Shown here piece after piece: positions 54,451-64,000 of a stretch of 64,000 nucleotides of DNA. A program made the position numbers and the translations under genes. Under the pieces are notes generated by a model, which saw only the letters and a list, made by a program, of their open reading frames with translations, was not told the origin of the DNA and made no database searches. The DNA is from Diphasiastrum complanatum (taxonomy: Eukaryota > Streptophyta > Lycopodiopsida > Lycopodiales > Lycopodiaceae). The stretch covers positions 34,652,585 to 34,716,584 of the forward strand of contig CM055102.1 in assembly GCA_029204225.1 (NCBI GenBank). Reading direction: 5' to 3'. Every line of letters begins with the position of its first letter. Within the stretch, counting starts at the first letter, position 1.

Positions 54451-57043
54451 GCAAACACAATTGGAGCAAGGCCAGATTTAACCGCAGTCATTGAAAAAAT
54501 AGCTTACAAAGGACAGTTAATAACTGTTTCTAGAAGATAATGAGGTTTTCTTTGAGAGCAAAAGTTGAGGTGAACCAGCATACACATTTCAATCAAGTCA
54601 GACACTTTCTTTTGCCAGGATAAGAAACCATAGTGCAAGGTTTGCTAGCTAATATTCTCAACTCCAAGAGTAGAATTTCAGCTTTCTAGACATCAAGATC
54701 ATAGTTGCCAAAAAATGTCAAATTGCAGAGGAAGGAGGGGCATGTTTGTAAATGTATGCCCTTACATAACCCTATTTATTAGAAATTTTTGAGGGTAGAA
54801 ACTTGTAGTTCAACAAAACACTTCATGATGTACATCAAGATTCTAAGTATTTACTCGTCTCAACAACAAATTTGCAAGTTTACAAGCACTAGCAAAGCGT
54901 TTGTTGGTAAATTCCACAAAAAATCAGCAAGGAACAATCTCGGTTAAGATCATCCTAAGAATCCACTTTGTCTGGTTTCAAGGGTGGCAGTTTTCTCAAA
55001 CAAGAAGGAATTGTAGTCATGAATGAAAGTGAAGGGAGTAAGCAAGAAAGAAATTATATTTTCCAACGTTTACAAAAATATATCAACTAAAACAAGTCCT
55101 TGTGAGCTAGATTATGGTTTTAAGCCAGCTAGTTCTGTTATATTAGACATGCCTCACAACATTCAAGCGTTCTAGTGTTTCAGAACAGAGATTCTGAAAT
55201 CCCTTGTTTGAATATAAATTGGATCTCATTTTGTAAGGATGAGAACTCTTTCTCCATGTTTTAGATACATGCGGAATGTTATGATCTTAGGGCTTAGTTA
55301 CTCTAATGCTCTTGTGGATATCTGCAGGTGCTTGTGTGTACGTACATGAGAGAAGTAAGAATCTTATGGGCCTATACGCTTTTGGATTGGCTCTCATTTT
55401 GTAAGTGCACTAAGTCTCCATGTGGAATTCTATGATCTTAGTGCTTATTTACTCTACTTCTCTTGTCGATAACTGCAGGCACTTGTGTGTAAAGTACACG
55501 AAGGAAGTAAAAATCTTATAGTTAAGATTGAAAAGTCTACTTTTGAGAGCACAGCATTGATGCCAATGCATGCTTCCCATTGAAGCCAAGAGGAGGAATG
55601 AAAACCTTGTTTAGGTTACGCAGGACTTAGGATGAACTAATGCTCTGAGATTGTGTGCATCTTGCCACTTGTGGATTCCAGACCGCCGTCTTCTGTCAGT
55701 TACTTTTCAAGCACTTGCACATAGTCGCCAACTGCAATATCCCATCCTAAGCCCTTCGTCCATTGGCCTAGGAGAGAACACTTCATAGTTATAAGACTCC
55801 ATGTGTCCTCTAGACTACTAAATGTGAAATGGTTGTTTTTTGGGGCTAATCAGCACATTAATCACAACCCAGAGGTGGTAAAACCACGTAACTTCATGCC
55901 CAAGTATGGCAACCCTTGATAAGCCTATGCCAATATTGAAGAAGAGACCAATCTCACATTTTGCAACCAGAGGGTGTCCTCATTGTCTCTCAAGCTATCA
56001 AACTACGCTCAATTTTCCTTATGGATACAAGAGCAAGGAGGAAGAGTTCTAGGGGAATTGGAGCTTACTTGGATCTTCTACTATCGTACACATCAATATA
56101 AAGGACAAATTGACTTCCATGACACTGCTGACCAGTTACATATATGGGCCATTGATTGCAATTACATCGGAGTTACTAAGATTTCAACGGACATACTAGG
56201 GTCTGTCACTAGCTATGGTGAGTATCTGTTGTAGCTAGGTGAAGCCCATGAGCTAGCCATCTATAATGGAGATAAGTCTCTAATAATGTGATGAAGTATT
56301 ATTAGAATGCTATACTTGCCGTAACCAGTTCCTTTCAGTATACTAGTACGTAAGAAGGATATCACCTTGGCTGAGGAAGTTGAGTAGCTCGCAGGAAACG
56401 TCGTCAACGCATATCCAGGTATGAAGTTTTGTATTCTTTTAACAATGCGATATAATGGAATCTATACAAATACACATACGACACAGTGTAGATGTCTAAA
56501 CATGGTTAAAATGAGTGACTATATGCATAGGATCATTAGAAGCTTGTGCTTCTTACTCTCGGTGTATCAAGGTTGGTTCAAATAAAAAAATATACACGAC
56601 ATGGATGTTTATACATAAAAGTGCAAGTGAAGGTAGGCTATATTGATAATTTCTGGGTCTAACTACGGTAGGCTTGTATCGCATGGATTTGCCCAAGCCG
56701 CAAGGTGCTTAGACTCCTAACTACCTTCGTAGGACGTCTTTGGGGCTAGCATGGCACGGATCTGCCCTAGTACCTAGCACTGATGCTAAAAGTCATGACT
56801 TGCTGTAAATGTGAAAAGTACGGTAAGTTTGTAGAATACATTCTATTATTCTTTATGCTGATCAGTTTGGCTCTTGCCCTGATACAGTTTGTAAAAAGGG
56901 AAGAGTGTATTGCTAAGCGTAAATGGCATGATTGAGAAGATTGGACATTACATTTGAATTTGCAGTCTTACTGATAAACTGATGCTCAGCTATGACACCT
57001 GTCTTCCTCACGTAACTAACTCGCGTGGTTTTATTTTGTGGGA
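54451..57043. other. no gene recognised
   Basis: The first 200 bp may be the decayed end of the integrase fragment. An 86-codon plus-strand open frame (55974-56234) has no recognised features. Two similar blocks (about 55240-55345 and 55380-55510), each with CTCCATGT...ATGATCTTAG...GCAGG, look like a diverged duplication. Confidence 0.4.
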
Positions 57044-57360
57044 TGGTGGCAGGCTGAGTTGCAGCGGATCGCGATCCGCTGGAAAAACGATCCGGATCGT
57101 GCAATCCGGATCGCCAGCGATCCGGGACCAGAAACTCTGTCCCAAATTGCAAAAAAATTTGCAAATTTTTTTTTTATTGTGGAGGGATCACCACAGCTAG
57201 TTGCAGTAAATGACCAATGAATAGCAGCAGAAATACTGAAGCAGATAGAAATGAAATGATTAGCCAATGTTATATTTGCGTTCCGGGAAACCCTAATGGG
57301 AAATCCCGGATCACGTTCCGGAACGCGTTCCGGATCGCGGCCTGCATCTTTGGTGGCAGG
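57044..57360. mobile_element. MITE-like element with 10-bp direct repeats
   Basis: TGGTGGCAGG at 57044-57053 is repeated at 57351-57360. The 297 bp between has inverted-repeat-like ends: TGCAGCGGATCGCGATCCG (57060-57078) against CGGATCGCGGCCTGCA (57331-57346). It is unusually rich in GGATCG/GATCC palindromes compared with its flanks. A 9-11 bp target duplication would suit a Mutator-type non-autonomous element. No coding capacity. Confidence 0.5.
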
Positions 57361-58769
57361 TAACAGCTGGGTGTCCTAAAACTTGTTTTGCTTTATGGTA
57401 CTCTATACTATAAGACTTTATACAACTTTATTTTTACCTGTTATGCTATAAATTGAAGGGTTCAAATGGTTTGGTCTTAACTTGTCAAGAGGGACTATGT
57501 GAAATTTTGTTACTCTCCCTCCCATGGCTGCGCCCTAGCAGGTAGCTGGCTGGCTCCATGGCGCCCTTCTAGCTACAACCAGATCCACGCCTGCTGCCGC
57601 ACACTCCATCGCTGAGACCTTGAGCTCACGCCCTCCTGTCCTAGCCATCACGTGTGTTTGCAAACTGAGATTGCTGCTGTCATGCCCATGACTGGTCTCA
57701 GGTAGCGTGTCCACGCTAGGGATCAGTAGACCAACAACCCGTAAGTTAATTGTGACTATAAGAGAATTGGGGCCCTTATGTGTATAAGGTCATAATTAAT
57801 GGTTGTAGTCCTAAACTCTTGATGGTGGATTTGTATGGGTCTATCAGTGAGTCATTGGGGAACTGGATGACGTGGCCCAGATAGGCTGCAGAGGTGTTCA
57901 GTGAGGTGTCACAGTGCACTACTAGTGGTGCATGGGCCTTGAAGGGTATAAGTATACCTATTGGGCTCTCACTATTGTATCCTTGATTTTGAGACTGGTA
58001 GTTGTATGCTGCTGGATTCCTCTTCCCAAGAATCACTTTTTTGAGGTGCAATCGGTTGTGTGGTATGTGCACTACCAGGTATACAATCGATTCGGTTTTT
58101 AAGCACTTCAAATTGGTATTTTGGAAGTAAGTTTCAATTTTCTTGAATCATTTATGTTGCCAATTACTTCATTAAGAGCACTTTTATGATAGCAACGGTT
58201 TCAATTTGAGGTTATGCTGGTTTCTCTTATGGCTTCCTGTTCTTCACATAACCGTGGTTATGTGTTAGTATTGGCTGTCTTTTGCTTTTGTGATGGAGCC
58301 AGATTTGGCTTAAATCCAGAAAAGCAGGAAAGAGGCTCAATAAGACTAACCGGTTGTTGAGTGTTGGTGGCTTTTTACAAGATTTGCATGGTGATTTCTT
58401 TTGGATTTATAGGTTCATGCTGTATTTTCCAGCAAACTAACAGTGTTTTGCAGGTTAGTGTGAGCCAGTATGGCCATTCTTTGAATGGTATGGGTTACAA
58501 GAACGCCTATCCTGTGATTAAGGAAAGGCAATCTGCAAATCTGAGTTTTTGGAAAAATTTGGGCAGCATCTACCCTGTTTTCCAGCCATAAAGAAATCTA
58601 TTTGTTGTAAATCTATAAAAGAAACATGCTTATGCATTTGGGGAAGCAAAGTAAGGCTTAGCAGCTGTAAATGCGCCCGAATGTAGGCAATAAATTGCAA
58701 AAAACAACAGTAGATTTATCATCCGTGATGGTGAAGCTAGGGTACTATGCACGCAAATTGAGCATCGTT
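57361..58769. other. no gene recognised
   Basis: Contains a GC-richer block (57525-57730) and a minus-strand open frame of 111 codons (57776-58111) without recognised similarity. Nothing else can be supported. Confidence 0.4.
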
Positions 58770-61345
58770 TCACAGGTATCATCAAAAAGAGGCCTGCCAT
58801 GCCAAGAGACCAAGTACTCATGGATCAAATGATTGCGTAAACGCCTCGCCTGCCTTCCAAATACCCTCATCGGCCCATGGACTACTACTCCCTACTCCTG
58901 GACTGCAAACAAACCATCAAACAACAAGTTATCACCATTATGTAAAACCTGCTTCAATCTAGAAACATGAAATACAGCATGCACTTTACAAGTTTCAGGC
59001 AAACCGAACTTATAAGAAATAGCACTGATCTTTTCAACAGTATTCCAAGGTCCACAATAACGAGGGAATGACTTGTAACATTTGCCTAGCGGTCTTAGAG
59101 TCCCTTGGTACTTGGAGAAACACCATGCTCCTACCGCGAACTCTCTAAGCGTGCGCTTGCCTAATTGTAAGGTCCGTGTGGTTACTAGTACCCATTGTTG
59201 ATTTATCTTGATGTATAGTATGGCCCTTACTCGAAATCCCTCATTATCGACTTCAACTCAAGCACTTCATCCATTTGAGTTATAAAATTAGCCGCACTAG
59301 GCACTTTCTGAGGAATTTCTGGCTAGCTGGCCTAGAACCATAATTAAGCTCGAAAGGGCTCATTTTAGTACTTTCATTCTTTTTGTCATTGTAAGCAAAC
59401 TCCAACAATGGCAACTACTTCTCCCACTAAGCTTGCTTATTTCCAACAAAGGCCCTAAGCATATCTTCTAAGGTCTGGCTGACTCTCTCAACTTGGCCAT
59501 CCGTTTTAGGATGCTCCATACTGCTCATTCCCCATTAAGCCGCAAGTTTGGCCATAACTGCAATCCAAAAGTTTCCATTAGATTGAGTATCCCTGTCAGA
59601 CACTATAGATGATTGTTATCTATGAAGTCTGTTGTTGCACACAAGCTCACAAAGCCCTAAGTAAATGCACAGAAGTACCTAGCAAATTCGTCACTTTATT
59701 AATCTCAAGTAAATGTACATAGATCAACAAGCAAACATGAGAGCTCTGCTGCAAGTCTCCTCCGAACCATAGCTACATAGGAATAAGATAGGGAATGCCT
59801 GGCAAGGCTCACACTATATCCCCTCAAGCACCCCTTAACCCTGACACATCCTAATATCAACACATGGCAAACTCCATGCACAGTCGACACTTGCCACTTT
59901 GCAGTACCCTTACACATAGTCAAGCTACTAGGTAGATTGTCTGACACGTGTCACTCATACATTGGACCAAGTGTCCCAATGAGCATATGACAAGTCCTAT
60001 TGACCTGTACGTTGACCGTCCGACAAGTGTTACTCATGCATTGGACCAAGTGTCCTAGTGCATATGACACGTGTCATGTTGACCAATCAACCCCTCCCTA
60101 CTTTTTAGGAGGTCAATCCAACAGACTCTCATGGGACACAGTATCCCCTTGGCAATCTCAGAATTAGTCACTATAACTAATATTTACATTGTAATTTACA
60201 ATTGTCTCCACAGGCAGGTGACAGCCATTTACAATTTAATAATTACAATTTACAATAGGCGAAGGGATCGTAAAGTACATATGACATTTGAACACATGCT
60301 CAATAAATAGGCTAACTATTCCACACGCATCAATATTTTTTAGCGTTGGAATAAAGTGAGACATCTTAGTGGTGAGTCTGTCAACTATAACCAAGATAGA
60401 ATCATGCTGCAATTGCGTACGGGGGTAAGTTGGTGACCAAGTCCATGGAGATACTCTCCCATCTCCATCTTGGCACAGGTAGTGGGTGTAAAACTCCAGG
60501 AGTCTTAATCCTTTCGACTTTATTGACCTGGCACTTTAAATAGTGTGTCACATAATGGTACACATCCTTCTTCGATTTAGGCCACTAGAAGTTACGTTAG
60601 ATCAGCTCATAGGTCTTATCCATACCAGGATGACTAGCGCTAGGGGTATCATGACATAAATGGACAATCTTCTTACGCAGCTCCTCATAAGGGTATATCT
60701 AAGATAAGTGTGATTCTACATGCGCAAGATTTGCCTCTCTCACAATTTCCTTACAATGAGGATCCTCTTGTTGAGCCCTTGTCTAATCTCAGCAATCACT
60801 TTCAATGACAACAAAAGACATATAATAGAATATATGAGATAATGCATCAGCCACACGATTATGGACACCCTTCTTGTACTGAATTTTCATGTGAAATTTC
60901 TGCATCAACTTAGCCCATCTGGCTTGACGCCCTCTTAGGTCTAGCTAGTTGCAAAAGTATCTCAAAGTGTTATGGTCAGTGTACACATAGAATTCCACAC
61001 CATACAAATAATGACTCCAAGCCTTCAAAGCGTGGACTATGGCATACAACTCTTTCTCATGAGTTGGATAATTCTTCTATGTAGGGTTGATCATCTTGCT
61101 CTCAAAGGCCACAGGCCTACCCTTATGCATCAGAATTGCCCCAACAACAACTTGCATCCGTTTCTGCAACAAATGGTTTTCAAGGGTCAACAATTTTCAA
61201 GGTGACGAAGTCAGCCATATCTTGTTTCAAAACATTGAAACTTCCATCCATTCTTTCCACTTATTTTTCTATAACATATTGGTCAATGGTGCAACTACAT
61301 GTGAATAGTTCTTCACACCTTTAAAACACAGCCAATCTACTAAAG
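58770..61345 (-). pseudogene. Ty3/Gypsy chromovirus RNase H-integrase-chromodomain fragment
   Basis: Minus-strand fragment in many frames. RNase [19 protein letters not shown] (about 61085-61145) and YAIVHALKAWSHYLYGVEFY (60985-61045). Zinc region: LCHDTPSASHPGMDKTYEL (about 60600-60660). Core: WESISMDLVTNLP (60430-60470) and DSILVIVDRLTTKMSHFIPT (60330-60410). Then after an insert IVSDRDTQSNGNFWIAVMAK (59530-59610). C-terminus: FPRYCGPWNTVEKISAISYK and HAVFHVSRLKQVL (58920-59080). The end RNHLIHEYLVSWHGRPLFDD (58785-58840) is chromodomain-like. It is heavily decayed and has no LTRs. Confidence 0.83.
59627..60265. other. insert within the Gypsy integrase fragment
   Basis: The integrase reading is interrupted just before the IVSDRD motif and resumes beyond this stretch. 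The insert contains a diverged tandem duplication with ATTGGACCAAGTGTCC and GACACGTGTCA (59935-59995 and 60010-60085). It is possibly a solo LTR. The exact ends are uncertain by some tens of bases. Confidence 0.55.
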
Positions 61346-61364
61346 CCTCTTAATTCTATCAAAG

Positions 61365-62526
61365 CTATAGGAACAAATAATGTTGTTTTCGAGTCCTAAC
61401 CACTATCCAAAACTCAAACCCTTGAACTTGTAAAAGCCATTGTGTAATTATACGGCCCGTCTTACAAGGTTGATTAACCAAATATAACAATGGTTCATGG
61501 CCAACATAAAAGGCAAAAGTATTGGCCAAAAGGTAATGTCCAAATTTCTTAATGCTAAAAATCATGGCAAGGGCCTCCCACTTGGTGGTGGTGTAGTTAA
61601 CTTCAGCTTCAATGAGTTGTCGGCTTGTGAAGCGAATGGAGAAATCTTTCTTTTTCTCACCTGGTTGGGTCAACACAATCCCTATTGCATACTTAGATGC
61701 ATTCGTATGCACGTGAAATTCTATCCTCCAGTTTGGAGACCATAGGATTGGGGCGGCGACCAGGGCTTGCTTAACCTTCTTGAAGGCATCTAGGGCTTCC
61801 TGTGTCCACTTAGGTTCAACAGTAAGGTGATAGAGCGGTAAGGCCAATAATTCAAATAGCAATATAAAGCATCTATAATAATTGGCATGGCCATAAAGGT
61901 ATAGACATCACGCACTGTTTTGGGCAAGGTCATCTCAATTATCACTTTGATCTTATCTGGATCAGTGGCAATCCCGTAGTGCGATATGATATGTCCTAGC
62001 ACAGTGTCATGTGTTGCAGAACTCGTTCCAGACGATTTAAGTGATACCTTCGGGCTGAATGTACACACAAATCATCAAGAAACACTTCGAAAAATTTCTG
62101 AAGAAACTCCTTCAAGGCATGTTGCATAACTCTTTGGAAGGTGCTTGGTGCATTGCACAATCCAAACGGAATTACGCGAAAAGCATAAGTCCCCCATGCG
62201 GTTGCAAAGGCAGTTCTATGCTGGTCCTCGGGTGCTATTTGCACTTGGTTATACCCACTGAATCCATCGAGGAAACCATAGGCCTCTTCTCCTGCTATTC
62301 GTTCGAGCACTCCTTCGATAAAAGGCTGAGGGAAGTGGCCCTTCTTTGTGACTGCGTTAAGTTTCTTGAGATCTACACAAATGCGTAGTTTCCCGTTTTT
62401 TTTAGGCACAATCACAATTGGGGATACCCAGTCGGTATGTTCAATCTCATATATGAATCCAACGTCTAGTAACTTTTCCAACTCTTGTTGAACCAGTTCG
62501 GAGTAACGGGGGTTGCAACAATAAGG
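61365..62526 (-). pseudogene. Tat/Athila-like Gypsy reverse transcriptase and RNase H
   Basis: RT is open from 62526 to 61996: LEKLLDVGFIYEIEHTDWVS, KLRICVDLKKLNAVTKKGHF, AYGFLDGFSGYNQVQIAPED, IPFGLCNAPSTFQRVM and the catalytic FFEVFLDDLCVHS. The FLDD pair is intact. A frame change near 62050 leads to GHIISHYGIATDPDKIKVI, and another to RNase H (61365-61862; PILWSPNWRIEFHVHTNASK, FYVGHEPLLYLVNQPCKTGR). The RNase H catalytic Asp is Asn (TNAS instead of TDAS), whereas the related copy at 1-1318 keeps it. The integrase is not adjacent; different Gypsy sequence follows at 61345. Confidence 0.92.
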
Positions 62527-63159
62527 TCAACTCACTTTCGGTTCTGCACCATCGACTAACGGAATGGTGTGCTGCACTACTTCAGGTGGTATTCCCTTCA
62601 GATCCTTGTAGGACCATGCAAAACAATCATGGTATTCTCCTAGGAGGTCTCTTAGATCGGACAGTTCTTCGGTAGGAAGTTGTTCACCTACATAGACTAT
62701 CTTCTCGTCCTCCCCAAGATCGGCTAGATCTAGAGGTTGGACTTTTGCAGGACCTTCGTACAAACAAGAATTCTCAGGTGCGTCATTTGAGTCGGGTTCC
62801 CGCTGGTGGGCTTGAGGCATAGCAACGATCACATCATCTAAGGTATAGTCACGAAAGTATGCTGGCACATCGTGCACTGGCTCAGCCGTCGATTCTGAAT
62901 CCTGTCTCGGTTCCTGATTTTGGGATGGAAAAGTGGATGTTGTCGAGACTCTTTTTGAAACCTTAGATGCAGCATCTATCGATTGAATTTTGGAATTGAT
63001 CAGTTGTGGACGATCACAACCCATCTTCGCTTTTCCTTTCAGATTAGCAGCTATTTTGGAAGTTGGTTTCTTCGCTGTCGTCATATTGATAGAGCACGAG
63101 CAGGTGGGAGGGTTTGTGAGTGAAACTGTCTTCTCTGATGAGTGCGCGTGGTCAACCAT
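62527..63159 (-). pseudogene. Tat/Athila-like Gypsy polyprotein upstream of RT
   Basis: An open frame of 210 codons with a Lys/Ser/Thr-rich start, then DVPAYFRDYTLDDVIVAMPQ and ENSCLYEGPAKVQPLDLADL. The pre-RT linker is LSDLRDLLGEYHDCFAWSYK then DLKGIPPEVVQHTIPLVDGA. It ends at TGA 62527-62529. Directly after, in the same frame, the RT reading continues, so a single stop separates the two. The start may not be a true start: gag and protease should lie further upstream, but only unclear sequence is found there. Confidence 0.88.
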
Positions 63160-64000
63160 GAAACAGAATCAGTTCATGTTTGCACTCTTCGAACCTCTTG
63201 CTCTGGTGCAATTGATATGTATCTCAACATGGAAAAATCAGGTTCGCTGTACCCAGATAGAGTACGATTCTGACTGGTGGTTACTGCCTGCTAGATTAGA
63301 TCCACAATCTTCCAGAGTCTACACAGACAACACTACTGACCTACGATTTAAATTTCTTAAACATTCAACAAGAATGAGCTAGTGTGCGGAATAAAGATAA
63401 ACAGCTGAACATGTACAGACAACGATCAGACATTGAAACATTCGATACCATTCAAGATAAGATGAGCATGTGCATAACAACTACTGTATTATCAGTGATC
63501 TTTTCTAGAGCATTGTGTAACAAACCCACCCAGCGCGTCGGCGCAAGAGATACTATGTCTCTCACAAACTATATCAAACAATCTCGCTTACTAACGGACT
63601 CTTGGACATCGGCTGGCAGTTCTATGCCTAGCTCACATTGGTGTTTGACAAATTTGATGTTCAACCAATTCTCTTGTGTTTGATCTATTTACGTGGATAG
63701 AGAGAAAAAAGGTTTAAGTTAATTAATGATTACAAGAATGGTTGGTTAAGCACGTTCTAACAGTACTCAGATTTCAGCATCATTGGTGGAGGTGGACGTC
63801 CTCCTAGTACTTGTTTGATCTTCTTTGTACTTGGAGCATGAAGATCCTCCATCTTTCGGCCTTCGGGTGTTTTGAGCTCCTTCGGTCTCCGAACTTTGGA
63901 TCTTCGTCTTCGAGTCTTCGTTCGTTTGACCTTCATGTCTTTCTTCGTTGAGACCGTTATGTAGCGGCTATGGTCTGCGGAGGTTTCTGCCTGTGGGTAG
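63160..64000. other. no gene recognised
   Basis: By position it could hold the protease or an upstream segment of the Gypsy element, but no motif is readable. Pyrimidine-rich CTTCG repeats occur at 63850-63950. Confidence 0.4.

Noticed and set aside
55974-56234. 86-codon plus-strand open frame
   Set aside because: No recognised motif, no neighbours and no codon evidence; length expected by chance in 64 kb of six frames.
57776-58111. 111-codon minus-strand open frame
   Set aside because: No recognised family; single exon in a transposon-rich, otherwise non-coding stretch. Left as unexplained rather than called a gene.

Overview
The window is nuclear DNA of a seed plant with a large, repeat-rich genome. 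The evidence is layered Ty3/Gypsy, Ty1/Copia and CACTA transposon remains, AG/CT microsatellites over 100 bp long, and one plant gene whose introns have been expanded by retrotransposons. There are no operons, CRISPR arrays or recognisable RNA genes. Almost all open frames are transposon pol/gag pieces or by-products of simple repeats.

The one cellular gene recognised is on the minus strand: the 3' part of an FY/WDR33/Pfs2 homologue, the WD40 subunit of the pre-mRNA cleavage and polyadenylation complex. Five exons with consistent splice sites and phases were reconstructed: 39106-39184, 38884-38973, 26367-26455, 22821-23749 and 21881-21982. They encode the last WD40 repeats, a Pro/Gln-rich tail with a PPLP motif, and a short Met/Gly/His-rich end with a stop. 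Exons for the first WD40 repeats were not found up to position 64,000, so they lie outside the window or behind a very large intron. The 12.4-kb intron between 26456 and 38883 contains three transposon insertions, one of them a complete LTR element.

Layout: 1-2458, head-to-head fragments of a Tat/Athila-like Gypsy pol. 2739-4112, a compound AG/TG microsatellite field. 4602-9011, a decayed CACTA (tnp2) transposon with subterminal repeats. 11998-12513, a Copia integrase fragment. 13439-17720, a decayed minus-strand Gypsy element interrupted by an 0.8-kb insert. 18730-18976, a small inverted-ended repeat with an array of 16-bp palindromes. 21881-39184, FY with its transposon-filled introns, including a Gypsy chromovirus at 30224-37119 with a perfect 5-bp target duplication. 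41647-53384, a nest of two related LTR elements, the inner one at 43205-49038. 54215-61345, further Gypsy debris and a small MITE-like element. 61365-63159, a second copy of the Tat/Athila-like pol.

The most unusual system is the LTR family present in three copies (27007-28135, 43205-49038 and 41647-53384). Its LTRs begin AGTTA and end AACT/TAACT instead of TG...CA. It is primed by a TGGTATCAGAGC-type primer-binding site directly after the LTR and has a leader of tandem repeats. The outer copy keeps gag, protease and the C-terminal chromodomain, but a long coding-like region of unknown origin stands where reverse transcriptase, RNase H and integrase should be. The inner copy has the standard gene order but has lost the reverse-transcriptase palm. 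Both therefore look dependent on a partner element elsewhere.
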